Positions 1-9,518 of a DNA stretch of 64,000 nucleotides are shown piece after piece. The notes beneath the pieces were generated by a model. The model ran no database searches. It was given only the letters and a program-made list of their open reading frames with translations, and had not been told where the DNA came from. The stretch's first letter is position 1, and the number at the start of each line of letters is the position of its first letter. This stretch comes from Pseudomonadota bacterium (GTDB lineage: Bacteria; Pseudomonadota; Gammaproteobacteria; Pseudomonadales; Oleiphilaceae): positions 60,933-124,932 of the forward strand of contig PDPE01000029.1 in assembly GCA_002747395.1 (NCBI GenBank), read 5' to 3'. A program made the position numbers and the translations under genes.

Positions 1-855
<855 letters not shown>

Positions 856-1116
856 TTAGCCTGCAGCAACAACACTCACTGTCTTGCGCTTCAAAGGGCC
901 TTTCACTTCAAATTTGATTACGCCGTCTGCCTTGGCGAAGATCGTGTGATCTTTGCCGCAGCCAACATTCTGGCCAGGGTGGAAACGGGTTCCACGCTGA
1001 CGAACAATAATATTTCCGGCTTTTACTGCCTGGCCGCCAAACAACTTGACGCCAAGACGTTTCGATTCGGAATCGCGACCGTTACGGGTACTACCACCAG
1101 CTTTCTTGTGAGCCAT
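856..1116 (-). CDS. rpmA: 50S ribosomal protein L27
   Basis: Large-subunit protein whose N-terminal tail reaches the peptidyl-transferase centre. The 86-residue product begins [19 protein letters not shown], the classical L27 start, and has the usual length. The SD AGGAG lies just upstream of the ATG. It is second in the rplU-rpmA unit. The gap to rplU is 129 bp, longer than typical, because of an AT-rich tandem repeat. No odd residues seen. Confidence 0.98.
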   Translation of the reverse strand: MAHKKAGGSTRNGRDSESKRLGVKLFGGQAVKAGNIIVRQRGTRFHPGQNVGCGKDHTIFAKADGVIKFEVKGPLKRKTVSVVAAG

Positions 1117-1132
1117 TTTCTACTCCTGCTAT

Positions 1133-1213
1133 CTTTTTTAAATATGGGCTTTTTTAAAATACGGCCTTTTTATAAAACGGGTTTTTTTAAAAAATGGGCC
1201 ATGTTTAAAAGTC
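1133..1213. repeat. AT-rich tandem repeat, 16-17 bp unit, 4-5 copies, between rplU and rpmA
   Basis: Successive imperfect units resembling CTTTTTTAAAATACGGC fill most of the rplU-rpmA gap (units near 1133, 1149, 1166, 1182, and a decayed one near 1199). Each unit pairs a T-run with a short A-run and GGG/GGC, so RNA from either strand could form small hairpins. The cause is probably slippage; any effect on expression is unknown. Confidence 0.8.
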
Positions 1214-1245
1214 AAAGCTGAAATTATCAGCCAACCAGCCTGTAA

Positions 1246-1560
1246 TCAGCCTGCATTGATTCCAGTGATTTTCACTTCTGTGTACCACTGACGGTGCCCC
1301 ATACGCTTCATGTGATGCTTGCGACGCTTGAACTTCAATATGTTCACTTTCTTGTGGCGGCCATGAGCTACCACTTCAGCAGTCACTTTCGCACCTTCGA
1401 CCACAGGCGTACCGATCTTGATGTCGTCGCCATTTGCTACCAGCAGAACACGATCAAAATCAACCGATTCGCCAGTTTCGACTTCCAGTTTCTCAAGCTT
1501 GAGAGTTTCGCCCTCGGTCACCCGATGCTGCTTACCACCACTTACAATTACTGCGTACAT
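1246..1560 (-). CDS. rplU: 50S ribosomal protein L21
   Basis: Ribosomal protein L21 binding 23S rRNA. The track ORF begins at 1596, but the family start [18 protein letters not shown] lies 12 codons in, giving 104 residues, the normal length (E. coli 103). The C-terminal half has the basic [16 protein letters not shown] segment typical of the family. First gene of rplU-rpmA(-obgE), transcribed away from ispB, as is common in gammaproteobacteria. A good sigma70-like promoter lies at 1691-1720. Confidence 0.97.
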   Translation of the reverse strand: MYAVIVSGGKQHRVTEGETLKLEKLEVETGESVDFDRVLLVANGDDIKIGTPVVEGAKVTAEVVAHGRHKKVNILKFKRRKHHMKRMGHRQWYTEVKITGINAG

Positions 1561-1690
1561 TACTTTCTCCGGTATACGACCCATCCTAGCTCTCAAAACC
1601 TGCTTCTAGTGGAAGCCCGAACCCGCTTGCGCGGCCCGGAGACAACCATATGGCAGGGAGCTCTAGGTGAGGATGAGTTTAAGGGCGCGT

Positions 1691-1720
1691 ATTTTAACCA
1701 GAATCAACCGGGAAACTCAA
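1691..1720 (-). promoter_or_regulatory. Probable sigma70 promoter of rplU-rpmA
   Basis: Minus-strand TTGAGT (1720-1715) and TAAAAT (1696-1691) separated by 18 bp, about 130 bp upstream of the rplU ATG. Hexamers and spacing are close to consensus. No transcript data. Confidence 0.5.
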
Positions 1721-1748
1721 GCAATATTTCTATTCGTTGGTAACGCGC

Positions 1749-1777
1749 TTGACACACCTGACTGCAGCCAATAGCAT
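1749..1777 (+). promoter_or_regulatory. Probable sigma70 promoter of ispB
   Basis: TTGACA at 1749-1754, a 17-bp spacer, then TAGCAT at 1772-1777, ending 39 bp before the ispB ATG. The -35 is perfect and the -10 matches 4 of 6 positions. Confidence 0.5.
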
Positions 1778-1816
1778 CATTGCCCAGACTCGAACTTCAT
1801 ACGGAACAGATGACCA

Positions 1817-2863
1817 ATGAGCGTCGCTAAAATATATGATCCTGTCAAGAGTGATTTTCAGGATGTAAACTCGTTAATCTCCAGACACCTTGTTTCCGAG
1901 ATCCCTCTGGTTGAAAAAATTGGCCGGTATATCGTCAATAGTGGCGGCAAACGACTGCGACCGCTTCTGGTACTGCTTGTCAGCAACGCATTGCAAGCAA
2001 GCCCCTCCTCCTTGCAACACCCCTCTCCTTCAAAACACCACACCCCTTCAACACCTGGCAGCAGTTCAGACCAGGATGGATTTGGACAAAAAGCCAAACT
2101 GGCAACGATCATCGAGTTTCTGCATACTGCAACCCTGCTCCATGACGACGTAGTAGATACATCAGAACTCCGTCGGGGCAAACAGACAGCCAATGCCAAA
2201 TGGGGCAATGCTCCCAGTGTACTGGTTGGCGACTTTCTTTATTCCCGCGCATTTCAGCTGATGGTCGAGCTTGGCAATATGCCAATGATGGAGATACTCT
2301 CCCATGCTACCAATGTCATTGCCGAAGGCGAAGTGCTGCAGCTAATGAACTGCAAGAACCCGGATATTACCGAAGAACAGTATTTAGAGGTAATCCGAAG
2401 CAAAACCGCCATGTTATTTCAGGCTGCCAGCCACTCTGCTGCGGTACTTTACCAGGCAAACCGGAAAGATGCCGAAGCCATGCGTAACTATGGTTTATAT
2501 ATCGGGCTTGCCTTCCAGCTGATTGATGACGTACTGGATTACACCGGCGACGCTGAAACCATGGGCAAAAATGTAGGTGACGATCTCGCAGAGGGCAAAT
2601 CAACCCTCCCCCTGATCTACACCATTCACAAGGGTTCGGAACAGGACGCCCGACTGGTTCGAAATGCGGTACGCAAGGGCGGACTGGATGATCTGGACGC
2701 CATTCAGACCGCCGTTTCCCGGTGCGGCGCATTGGATTACACCATACAAAAAGCCCGAAAACTTTCGGAGCAGGCAATCGGCGAACTGCACAATCTGGCC
2801 GAGAGCCCATATAAAGAGGCACTCATCACACTTGCCCATATGGCGGCGGACAGATCAAACTAG
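1817..2863 (+). CDS. ispB: Octaprenyl/polyprenyl diphosphate synthase
   Basis: Trans-prenyltransferase that adds isopentenyl diphosphate units to make the ubiquinone side chain. Family motifs: GGKRLRP (about residues 43-49), the first aspartate-rich motif DDVVD (110-114) and the second DDVLD (237-241). The 348-residue length exceeds the usual 322-325. The excess is a low-complexity insert at about residues 61-90, rich in Ser, Pro and His, encoded partly by an imperfect 17-bp tandem repeat. The insert sits in a loop before the helix with DDxxD, so the catalytic core looks intact. Standard location opposite rplU. Product chain length cannot be read from sequence. Confidence 0.95.
   Translation: MSVAKIYDPVKSDFQDVNSLISRHLVSEIPLVEKIGRYIVNSGGKRLRPLLVLLVSNALQASPSSLQHPSPSKHHTPSTPGSSSDQDGFGQKAKLATIIEFLHTATLLHDDVVDTSELRRGKQTANAKWGNAPSVLVGDFLYSRAFQLMVELGNMPMMEILSHATNVIAEGEVLQLMNCKNPDITEEQYLEVIRSKTAMLFQAASHSAAVLYQANRKDAEAMRNYGLYIGLAFQLIDDVLDYTGDAETMGKNVGDDLAEGKSTLPLIYTIHKGSEQDARLVRNAVRKGGLDDLDAIQTAVSRCGALDYTIQKARKLSEQAIGELHNLAESPYKEALITLAHMAADRSN
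2008..2059 (+). repeat. Imperfect 17-18 bp tandem repeat inside ispB
   Basis: Three related units, CTCCTTGCAACACCCCT, CTCCTTCAAAACACCACA and CCCCTTCAACACCTGG, encode part of the extra Ser/Pro/His-rich stretch of IspB. The units do not preserve a common reading phase. The most likely origin is tandem duplication followed by drift. Confidence 0.6.
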
Positions 2864-2969
2864 CCAGACAGAGTACCAGGATATCCATTTTGCCGGACAC
2901 CCGTTCGGCCTTTTGTGCTGGCGCTCTTGCTATAGAAAATTGATACGCTGGCTGGAAGAGACAAACATT

Positions 2970-4547
2970 ATGCAACAACTGTCAGAACTGGACGTTTCCT
3001 TTTTACACCTCGAAACAGACCACACCCCCATGCACAATGGCGGCCTGTATCTGTTCGATTCGACCACAAGCACCGAGCCACTGACTTTTGAAAGGTTTAG
3101 ACAGTTCGTTGAGAGCAAACTGCCTGTTGCCGACTTTTTTCGTAAACGTATCGTTGAAGTGCCGCTCAGGCTGGACAACCCGTACCGGGTGGATGATCCC
3201 GAGTTTGATATTAACCGACATCTCCACCACATAGAGTATTCCCGGGCGGTGTCCCTGACGCAGCTTAACCGGCTCGCGGCAAAGCTGCTCGCAACACCAT
3301 TGAAACGGGACAGGCCACTCTGGGAGATTACCTTTGTTGACGGATTATCCGGTATCGACACACTGCCCGAATCCTGTTTCGCCCTCATAGCCAAAACTCA
3401 CCATTCAGCCATCGACCCCCTGAGTGGCAAGGATATCATGGGTGTTTTGCTGGACTTTTCGGCCAACCCGACAACCGTTACAAGACCTGAACCCTGGCAA
3501 CCACAATCACTTCCTTCCACACTTAAACTTCTGGGCAATGCCTACACTCATGCGCTGAGCCGGCCGCTCAGGCCGGTTCATATGATCAGGGAAACCGTAT
3601 CTGCAAAGGTCTTCGCCCTGTTATTGCGACGGCTCAACACGCTGAATCTGCTTCCTGACCAGTTCTGTGCCCCTCGGACAGCAATCAACCGGAGCATCAA
3701 TGAAGATCGCTCATTGGACTTCGCTGAAATCCCCCTTGAAAAACTGAAGGATATAAAAAATAAAATAGGCCATGAGGTCACCATCAATGATGTTATCACC
3801 GGTATTTGCGCACAAGCCGCAAGTCGTTTTCTGGAACTCAGGGGCGAACGCCCGAAAACATCGCTAGTTGCCCTGTCACCTATCTCTGTTCGCTCAAAAA
3901 ATCTGCACAGCCCGACGGGCCATCAAATGGCTGCCATGATGATCTCCCTGGCCACAGACGAACCAGACCCGGCCTGGCGCATCGTTCATATTCATAAAAA
4001 TGCTGAAATATCCAACAATTACAGTCAGGCAGTGTCGGCCCCTTCACTCACCAGGGCCGCTCCTTCATCCATGGTGGCGCTGGCTGCCCGAATCTACACC
4101 GAGTTCCAGTTGGCGCAGCGACACAACCCCCTGTTCAACTTGCCGCTGATCAATATTCCCGGGCCACAAAACCCGCTTTATCTTCAAGGCTGCAAATTGA
4201 TTCGGCAAGCAGCCTCATCACCGCTGTTTGATGGTATCGGACTCGGCATCGTGGCCATCAGCTATCAGGGTTCGGTCACCTTCAGCGTCAGCAGTTGTCC
4301 ATCTGGCGTATGTGATGCCAGCGAGCTGGTGATATTGCTAAACGAGTCTGTCGCTGATATCGAAAGTGCAGCCGAAGATATTTTGCAAGAAACACCCCCG
4401 GCCTACACACCCGGATTGATAAAATCGCCGAGCCTGACCGAACTGGGTTCTGCGGTGATCGGGGACGCATTCTCTCCGATCAACAACCTGTTCAGTTTCG
4501 GAAAGGACGATGCCAGACAAAAGGTGATCGAAAAAACCGAATCCTGA
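2970..4547 (+). CDS. Wax ester synthase / diacylglycerol O-acyltransferase (WS/DGAT)
   Basis: Bifunctional acyltransferase that esterifies fatty alcohols or diacylglycerol with acyl-CoA to make storage wax esters or triacylglycerol at the inner membrane. The track ORF opens at 2664 inside ispB, but the family N-terminus QLSELDVSFLHLET begins at the ATG at 2970, preceded by the purine-rich GGAAGAG, giving 525 residues. The active-site motif HHxxxD appears as HHSAID at about 144-149, followed by Pro where most members have Gly. Further family segments are PLWEITFVDG and NDVITGICAQA. Slightly longer than the usual 450-500. It starts 106 bp after ispB on the same strand and may share its transcript. 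The preferred product is unknown. Confidence 0.88.
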   Translation: MQQLSELDVSFLHLETDHTPMHNGGLYLFDSTTSTEPLTFERFRQFVESKLPVADFFRKRIVEVPLRLDNPYRVDDPEFDINRHLHHIEYSRAVSLTQLNRLAAKLLATPLKRDRPLWEITFVDGLSGIDTLPESCFALIAKTHHSAIDPLSGKDIMGVLLDFSANPTTVTRPEPWQPQSLPSTLKLLGNAYTHALSRPLRPVHMIRETVSAKVFALLLRRLNTLNLLPDQFCAPRTAINRSINEDRSLDFAEIPLEKLKDIKNKIGHEVTINDVITGICAQAASRFLELRGERPKTSLVALSPISVRSKNLHSPTGHQMAAMMISLATDEPDPAWRIVHIHKNAEISNNYSQAVSAPSLTRAAPSSMVALAARIYTEFQLAQRHNPLFNLPLINIPGPQNPLYLQGCKLIRQAASSPLFDGIGLGIVAISYQGSVTFSVSSCPSGVCDASELVILLNESVADIESAAEDILQETPPAYTPGLIKSPSLTELGSAVIGDAFSPINNLFSFGKDDARQKVIEKTES

Positions 4548-4593
4548 CTTCCTGCGAAGCCCGCCTCGAAAAATCAGGCAGAGAGAAAAAAGA

Positions 4594-4845
4594 TCAGGGA
4601 TCCGGAGCCTCCGGAGGGGTATACCAGGGGCTTTTCACCATCTTCGTGTATAGCGCCTCAACCTTTGATCTCGCCCAGGGCGTTTTTCGTAAAAACTTGA
4701 GGCTGGATTTAACACTCGGATCATGTTGAAAACAGCGAATCCTAATCCGATTACCGAGTTCTTCCCAACCGAAGTGGTCATGCAGCCGGATCAGCATTTT
4801 CTCCAGGGTCACGCCGTGCAGGGGGTCATGAGACTGATCATGCAT
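4594..4845 (-). CDS. VF530-family (DUF2132) small DNA-binding-like protein
   Basis: An 83-residue protein starting [18 protein letters not shown] and ending in [17 protein letters not shown], the hallmark of the VF530 family, small helical proteins reported to have a DNA-binding fold. The track ORF begins further up, but the ATG at 4845 matches the family start. That ATG overlaps the end of the upstream cvfB-like gene by 8 bp, indicating translational coupling. It is convergent with the wax-ester synthase gene across a 46-bp gap. Biological role unknown. Confidence 0.82.
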   Translation of the reverse strand: MHDQSHDPLHGVTLEKMLIRLHDHFGWEELGNRIRIRCFQHDPSVKSSLKFLRKTPWARSKVEALYTKMVKSPWYTPPEAPDP

Positions 4846-5686
4846 CGCGGCCTTTCTCCGTAATACGAATTCCTTCCTTTTCAATGGTAATCAATCGCTG
4901 CCTGTACAACGAGCCAATTGCCATCTTGTAAGCGCTCTTGCTGACAGAAAAGCGGGCAGCAATCAATCCTGGCGGGCTTTTGTCCGACAGGGGAATATAA
5001 CCACCACTCCGGTCAAGCTCTGCCAGCACCCGGGCACTGATTTTTTCAATCCGGCCATAACCGGGCTGCTGCAAACTCAGGTCAATTTTGCCATCATCCC
5101 GAATCCGTTTGATGTAGCCTTTCATTTTCTGACCCACTCTGGGCGGATTGGCCGCATCACAAAAAAACAACACCCCCCAACTCTGGTTTTCGATCACGGC
5201 ACTGTAACCAATATCGGTTTTATCTGTGATAATAAACTCGACGGGTTGTCCCTGCCTGAAAAGCTTTGGCGCGTGTCGGACGAATTTATGCAATTTGGAG
5301 GATCCGACAATGCGGCGCGACTCTTCATCCGAATAGAGATAGACCACATAAGACTGCCCTTCCTTCATAGTGACCTGTTGCTGGTTGAACGGCACCAGCA
5401 ACTCCTTGGGTAACCCCCAGTCGAGAAAGGCTCCAAACCGGTTAATGTCCGCCACCTTCAGGAAGGCGACTTCCCCAACCTGGGCTTTGGGTTTTTGAGT
5501 GGTCGCGATGTATCTGTCTTCCGAATCCAGGTAAACAAACACCTCAAGCTCATCACCAACCTGACACCCTTCAGGCACCTGTCTGGTCGGCAAAAGTATT
5601 TCACCCAGCCAGCCAGCTTGCAAATAAACACCCTGAGGTGCCCGTTTAATCACTGTAAGCGTATTGACACGTCCGATCTCTGCCAA
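4838..5686 (-). CDS. CvfB-family S1-like RNA-binding protein
   Basis: Product of 282 residues matching the CvfB/YitL architecture: three S1-like OB folds followed by a C-terminal winged helix. The start [20 protein letters not shown] and the segment [17 protein letters not shown] are characteristic S1 strands. The C-terminal part, [20 protein letters not shown] then [16 protein letters not shown], reads as the winged helix. In Firmicutes CvfB affects virulence gene expression through RNA binding; in gammaproteobacteria the role is not established. It lies 55 bp after the DUF1275 gene and overlaps the VF530 gene, so these form a leftward run. Confidence 0.85.
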   Translation of the reverse strand: MAEIGRVNTLTVIKRAPQGVYLQAGWLGEILLPTRQVPEGCQVGDELEVFVYLDSEDRYIATTQKPKAQVGEVAFLKVADINRFGAFLDWGLPKELLVPFNQQQVTMKEGQSYVVYLYSDEESRRIVGSSKLHKFVRHAPKLFRQGQPVEFIITDKTDIGYSAVIENQSWGVLFFCDAANPPRVGQKMKGYIKRIRDDGKIDLSLQQPGYGRIEKISARVLAELDRSGGYIPLSDKSPPGLIAARFSVSKSAYKMAIGSLYRQRLITIEKEGIRITEKGRDA

Positions 5687-5741
5687 GGCGAATCCCCCAA
5701 TGAGAAAAAGAGCCCAGTTTATCGGTCAAGACTCCGTAATG

Positions 5742-6410
5742 CTAGCGCTGTTCAGGCAGTTTGTCGGAAATAGACTGATACAGGAAGGCCGCGAACAGGA
5801 TAATGATGGTTGGAATAAGCAAAGTGTAGTAATCGATGATCGCATAGCAAAACGCACCAACGACTGCACCACCACAAAAGCAATACCAGATGATGGCCTG
5901 AAACACCAGGGTAGGCTTGCTGACCTCGCGCCCCGCCAGCCAATTACCAATACTCGCGCCCATATCCGAGGTCAGCCCCGTCAGATGAGTGGTGCGGATC
6001 ACCGCTCCACTGTAGGTTGCTACCATGGCATTCTGCAAACCACAGGCCATAGCGGCCATTAGCTGACCGAAATAATCGTGATGCAAAAAGAGCAAAAGAC
6101 TGAGAGCCAACAATAAAGATTCGATAAACAGGGCAAGGCCATACCGCTTGCCCAGTTTCAGCGAGGCTTGCCCGACAACGAGGCCGCTGATTACCGCCCC
6201 GGCCAAAAATGCCAGCAAGGATTCCGTAACAAAGAGCAAACTCTGCCAATCACCATGGGCAATGGCTGCTGAAAACAGGGTGACATTTCCGGTAACATGC
6301 GAAACCGACAAATGAGTAAAGCCCATCAATGCCGTAGCATTGACACAGCCTGCACTAAAGGCGAGAACACCACCACCGATGAGTATCCATGCGGGAAGCC
6401 TGTCAATCAT
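5742..6410 (-). CDS. YoaK/DUF1275 family membrane protein
   Basis: A 222-residue integral membrane protein. The N-terminus ILIGGGVLAFSAGCVNATAL followed by HVTGNVTLF matches the DUF1275 (YoaK) family, which has about six transmembrane segments. Hydrophobic stretches alternate through the whole length. Function is unestablished; transport has been suggested from fold only. Its ATG lies 23 bp after the stop of the upstream lipoprotein gene, so the two are probably cotranscribed. Nothing in the sequence indicates a substrate. Confidence 0.85.
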   Translation of the reverse strand: MIDRLPAWILIGGGVLAFSAGCVNATALMGFTHLSVSHVTGNVTLFSAAIAHGDWQSLLFVTESLLAFLAGAVISGLVVGQASLKLGKRYGLALFIESLLLALSLLLFLHHDYFGQLMAAMACGLQNAMVATYSGAVIRTTHLTGLTSDMGASIGNWLAGREVSKPTLVFQAIIWYCFCGGAVVGAFCYAIIDYYTLLIPTIIILFAAFLYQSISDKLPEQR

Positions 6411-6433
6411 TTTCTTCGTAACACTTCAGTTTT

Positions 6434-7231
6434 TTACTCAAATGCCCATCGTAAAAACTGCTTTTTTTCTTCCTTGCTGGCCCGTTTCCACATAAGTTTG
6501 AGAGCATCCAGTCTCGGCAGTCTGGCGGCTGGGTCCGCCGGAGAATCGGGGGTGACAACCGGTAAAACAACGGCTGTTGCCGCAGGTGTTGCAACCGCCT
6601 CCTGATCGGCAGACTTTGCAGGTTCAGGATAAGAAGGAGTCTGGGCCCGGGTGCCGGTAACCACACTGGTCACACCTGAAACCAGTGAACGCATCGGGTC
6701 AGCCGTAGCCGGAGCAACCTTTTGACCTGCGGAGACACGATAGGGTTTTGCAGAAACAACACGACCACCTGAAGCCGCGTTCAGGTGCACCATAAAATTC
6801 TCGCTTAACGCCTGTGCATGTCGCCTGTTTTTCGGTTTCACATAGTCGAACTCATAGACCTCCCCCCGGGTTGCAGTGAAATCAACCCGCAACAAACCGG
6901 ACTCAATCAACTCTGCAGAAGAAGCCGAGTCAGCATTACGCTGTTTCGGTGCAGCCCACACACCGGAATAACGCAAAATTACCGTATGTGGACCTGGAAG
7001 CAGGTGATAGTCAATATCCAGGTCAGACAACAAATATTTTTTCATCGGCTTGCCATCGATCGCCACGATATCAATATCGCCGGTTGCATGGAGTATCGCC
7101 ACCTGATCATTCGGAAGCGTATCTCCATCATAGACATTGATTGTATTGCTGCTACAGCCAACCAGTAACAGCATCACACCCACTGAAGCAGTACGCAGTA
7201 ACGCACGGAAATCTGAAAATATCACCAACAT
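6434..7231 (-). CDS. Uncharacterised lipoprotein
   Basis: Not recognised as a named family. The N-terminus has a basic region, a hydrophobic stretch SVGVMLLLVG and Cys26 in a lipobox (LVGC followed by SS), so it should be lipidated. Residues of about 30-110 (QVAILHATGDIDIVAIDGKP, then YHLLPGPHTVILRYSG) resemble the small beta modules of periplasmic proteins that carry an 'IDG..LPPG.H.v.v' pattern like PEGA domains. The middle is rich in Pro, Ala, Thr and Val. The C-terminus is a charged helix, KLMWKRASKEEKKQFLRWAF. First gene of a probable unit with the DUF1275 gene. Function unknown. Confidence 0.75.
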   Translation of the reverse strand: MLVIFSDFRALLRTASVGVMLLLVGCSSNTINVYDGDTLPNDQVAILHATGDIDIVAIDGKPMKKYLLSDLDIDYHLLPGPHTVILRYSGVWAAPKQRNADSASSAELIESGLLRVDFTATRGEVYEFDYVKPKNRRHAQALSENFMVHLNAASGGRVVSAKPYRVSAGQKVAPATADPMRSLVSGVTSVVTGTRAQTPSYPEPAKSADQEAVATPAATAVVLPVVTPDSPADPAARLPRLDALKLMWKRASKEEKKQFLRWAFE

Positions 7232-7662
7232 TCTGGCTCCTTGGTTTTTGAGTTGTATCTGGAGAGATTATGGGGCACGAGAGTACGGCACAATGGTGTC
7301 CAGATCAATGGGTAGCCTGATTTTACACTCTTCCCTCGCAAGTAAAATACTTTCAGGCAGGGCGGTTGCCAAATCAAACAAAGACCGATGTCACATTTTG
7401 ACTACTTACTGCACATTGCAGGGTTGATTAATTCATCTACACTTGTCATTATCAGAATCCGGGTTAATTATCAATTTTTGTTACTTTTTGTGATTGTTCT
7501 GTTAACACGTACGGCGCCAGTTTTTTGAGTTGTACTGTTTGACCGCGACACCACCGATGAAAGGCTGTAACCCGGGTTGCGACCGTTAACTGCACTCGAT
7601 CACAGTATGTAACAAAAAAACAGGTAACAACTGGCCGGGTCGAAAAAATGGAGATGGCAACA
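7232..7662. other. Intergenic region between divergent lipoprotein and DUF6316 genes
   Basis: About 430 bp with no convincing gene. The minus-strand ORF at 7464-7751 is antisense to the DUF6316 gene and has no family signal. The region should hold divergent promoters; a run of AT-rich sequence is present near 7420-7500, but no hexamer pair stood out. No tRNA-like or riboswitch-like structure was recognised. Confidence 0.5.
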
Positions 7663-7902
7663 ATGAGTAGTGAAATGGAACTTGTTAACAGAGCCGGTGA
7701 AAGTGGCAGGATTCCCTTCCGTAGCAGTCGATTTTTCTGTGTCGGAAACAAGTGGTATTTTTCAACCCGCGAGGGTTTTGACAGCGGCCCCTATGCGGAC
7801 AAGTGTCGGGCGGAACTAGGCCTGAAGCGATTCTTGCACATTCTTCAGATGCTGCCTCAGCCACACACCGAACGTCAGGCTCTGGCTTCTTCGTCATCAT
7901 AG
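7663..7902 (+). CDS. DUF6316 family small protein
   Basis: Small soluble protein of 79 residues whose core IPFRSSRFF, WYFSTREGFDSGPY and a short helix ending LKRFLHIL fits the DUF6316 pattern (PFR..RFF...WYF.TREG...GPF..). I chose the second ATG (7663) because GGAGATGG lies about 8-10 nt upstream of it; the track start at 7648 would add five residues. The tail is Ser/Ala-rich. Function unknown. Convergent with pgpA; a hairpin between them may end both messages. Confidence 0.62.
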   Translation: MSSEMELVNRAGESGRIPFRSSRFFCVGNKWYFSTREGFDSGPYADKCRAELGLKRFLHILQMLPQPHTERQALASSSS

Positions 7903-7908
7903 GAATCA

Positions 7909-7950
7909 GGCTGTGATCGGATATAAAACCCGGTCTATCCAATCACAGCC
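7909..7950. terminator. Strong hairpin between convergent DUF6316 and pgpA genes
   Basis: GGCTGTGATCGGATA (7909-7923) and TATCCAATCACAGCC (7936-7950) form a 15-bp stem with one mismatch and a 12-nt loop. The right arm overlaps the last codons of pgpA. No U-tract follows on either side, so it could be a bidirectional 3'-end stabiliser rather than a classical terminator. Confidence 0.5.
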
Positions 7951-8429
7951 GTAATCCGAATGACGGCCTGCAGGCAGACCCACGCCCAGATGCCGGCCAG
8001 CACGTCATCCAGCATAATCCCCAAACCACCTTCTATCTTCTGATCCGCCCACTTTATTGGCCACGGCTTCCAGATATCGAATATCCTGAAAAGAACAAAG
8101 CCCGACACTATCCAGTACCAACCGGCCGGAGCAAGAAACATGGTAATCCAGTAGCCGACAAACTCGTCCCAGACGATACCTCCATGGTCGTGCACTCCGA
8201 GCGCCCTGGCGGTGTAATCACACAACCAGACTCCCAGGACAAAAGCCGCAACAACAACAACAAGATATGTCGCCACCGACAACCACTGCAAAGGCAAATA
8301 CAGAAGTAACGCAACAACTGTGCCTGCAGTACCCGGCGCCCGGGGAAACAACCCCGACCCCAGCCCCAAGGCAAGAAAATGCGCAGGGTTACGCAACATT
8401 GAAACGGGTATTTCTACATTTTTCGACAT
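7935..8429 (-). CDS. pgpA: Phosphatidylglycerophosphatase A
   Basis: Inner-membrane phosphatase that converts phosphatidylglycerophosphate to phosphatidylglycerol. The segments GLGSGLFPRAPGTAGT and GGIVWDEFVGYWITM are the PgpA signature regions, and DQKIEGGLGIMLDDVLAG forms the conserved C-terminal motif. Starting at the ATG at 8429 (MSKNVEIPVSM) gives 164 residues, close to E. coli (172), with AGGAG upstream; the track start at 8483 is a TTG and less likely. In relatives thiL usually sits between nusB and pgpA, but here the 88-bp gap holds no thiL. Confidence 0.93.
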   Translation of the reverse strand: MSKNVEIPVSMLRNPAHFLALGLGSGLFPRAPGTAGTVVALLLYLPLQWLSVATYLVVVVAAFVLGVWLCDYTARALGVHDHGGIVWDEFVGYWITMFLAPAGWYWIVSGFVLFRIFDIWKPWPIKWADQKIEGGLGIMLDDVLAGIWAWVCLQAVIRITAVIG

Positions 8430-8517
8430 AGCGCCTGCTTCTCCTGAAGCATATACTGTTGATGTCCTGCCACGGCATGCCAATTAAAAAATCCGGCCTG
8501 TCACACAACAACAGGCG

Positions 8518-9021
8518 CTATCGTTTTCGGCCCTCATTTTTCCTCAAGCGTGGCGCAAGCCGATCCAGGATGCCATTGACGAACTTGTGTCCGTCCGTCC
8601 CGCCAAACTTTTTGGCCAGGTCAACCGCCTCGTTGATAACCACCGGGTAGGGAACATCAATACGATGCTTCAATTCGTAGGTTCCGATGCGAAGCAATGC
8701 CTTTTCAATCGGATCCAGAGCGTCAACAGACCGATCCAGATAAGGGGCAAACTCGGCATCGATTGTGGCTACCGAACCGGGAATTTGTTTGATCAATTCC
8801 CTGAAATAGGGCACATCCACTTTCGTCATATCATTTTCAGCATGAAATTCGGCCTCAATTTGGGATAAATCACTGCCGGACAACTGCCATTGATAGAGCG
8901 CCTGAAGAGCCAGCGTTCGCGACTTGCGACGCTTTGACGCCATACCGCCCCCCCTGCTGGCCCTGGTATTTTCGAGAGGCCGCTCTTCCGGCCTGGGATC
9001 ATGGTTTACCGAATTGGACAC
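8518..9021 (-). CDS. nusB: Transcription antitermination factor NusB
   Basis: RNA-binding antitermination factor that joins NusE on boxA in rRNA leaders. The family core KSRTLALQALYQWQLSG and the C-terminal VINEAVDLAKKFGGTDGHKFVNGILDRL are present. The full frame starts with a GTG directly after the ribH stop and adds a 26-residue polar N-terminal tail. An internal ATG at 8943 (MASKRRKSRT) would give 141 residues, nearer E. coli length (139). Extended polar tails do occur in Pseudomonas-type NusB proteins, so the true start is unsettled. Same strand as ribH and pgpA. Confidence 0.93.
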   Translation of the reverse strand: MSNSVNHDPRPEERPLENTRASRGGGMASKRRKSRTLALQALYQWQLSGSDLSQIEAEFHAENDMTKVDVPYFRELIKQIPGSVATIDAEFAPYLDRSVDALDPIEKALLRIGTYELKHRIDVPYPVVINEAVDLAKKFGGTDGHKFVNGILDRLAPRLRKNEGRKR

Positions 9022-9507
9022 TTAATTCTCCATTTTGCTGATGAGATTCACCATTTCAAGCGCTGCCAGCGCCGCTTCTGCACCCTTGTTTCCGGCTTTG
9101 GTGCCGGATCGTTCAATAGCCTGCTCTATGGTATCTACAGTCAATACACCAAAAACGACAGGCAGATCAAACTTGAGTGCGACACTGCCAAGCCCGCTGG
9201 AACACTCGCCCGCCACATAATCAAAATGTGGTGTCCCACCACGAATTACCGCACCCAAAGCGATAACAGCATCATATTTTCCCGATTTGGCCATTTTCTG
9301 AACTGCCAAAGGAATTTCATGGGCACCCGGAACGCGATAAAGCTCAATATTTCCGGCGGGAACGCCATGCCTTACCAGCGCATCCACAGCGCCTTCGACC
9401 AGACTTTCAACAACAAAACTGTTAAATCGGCCAACAACAATCCCGTACTTGCCCCGGCCGCCCGTCAAATCACCTTCGATACACTTGATACTCGATAACA
9501 ATGACAC
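9022..9507 (-). CDS. ribH: 6,7-dimethyl-8-ribityllumazine synthase
   Basis: Condenses 5-amino-6-ribitylaminouracil with 3,4-dihydroxy-2-butanone 4-phosphate in riboflavin synthesis. The 161 residues match the family length, with [20 protein letters not shown] at the N-terminus, the segment [10 protein letters not shown] and the signature [19 protein letters not shown]. It lies 11 bp after the ribBX stop, and its stop abuts the GTG that may start nusB, so the operon is tightly packed here. Confidence 0.97.
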   Translation of the reverse strand: MSLLSSIKCIEGDLTGGRGKYGIVVGRFNSFVVESLVEGAVDALVRHGVPAGNIELYRVPGAHEIPLAVQKMAKSGKYDAVIALGAVIRGGTPHFDYVAGECSSGLGSVALKFDLPVVFGVLTVDTIEQAIERSGTKAGNKGAEAALAALEMVNLISKMEN

Positions 9508-9518
9508 AAATTTACTCC

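Noticed and set aside
7464-7751. 95-residue minus-strand ORF with a hydrophobic start
   Set aside because: Overlaps the DUF6316 gene on the opposite strand, which has a clear SD and family pattern.
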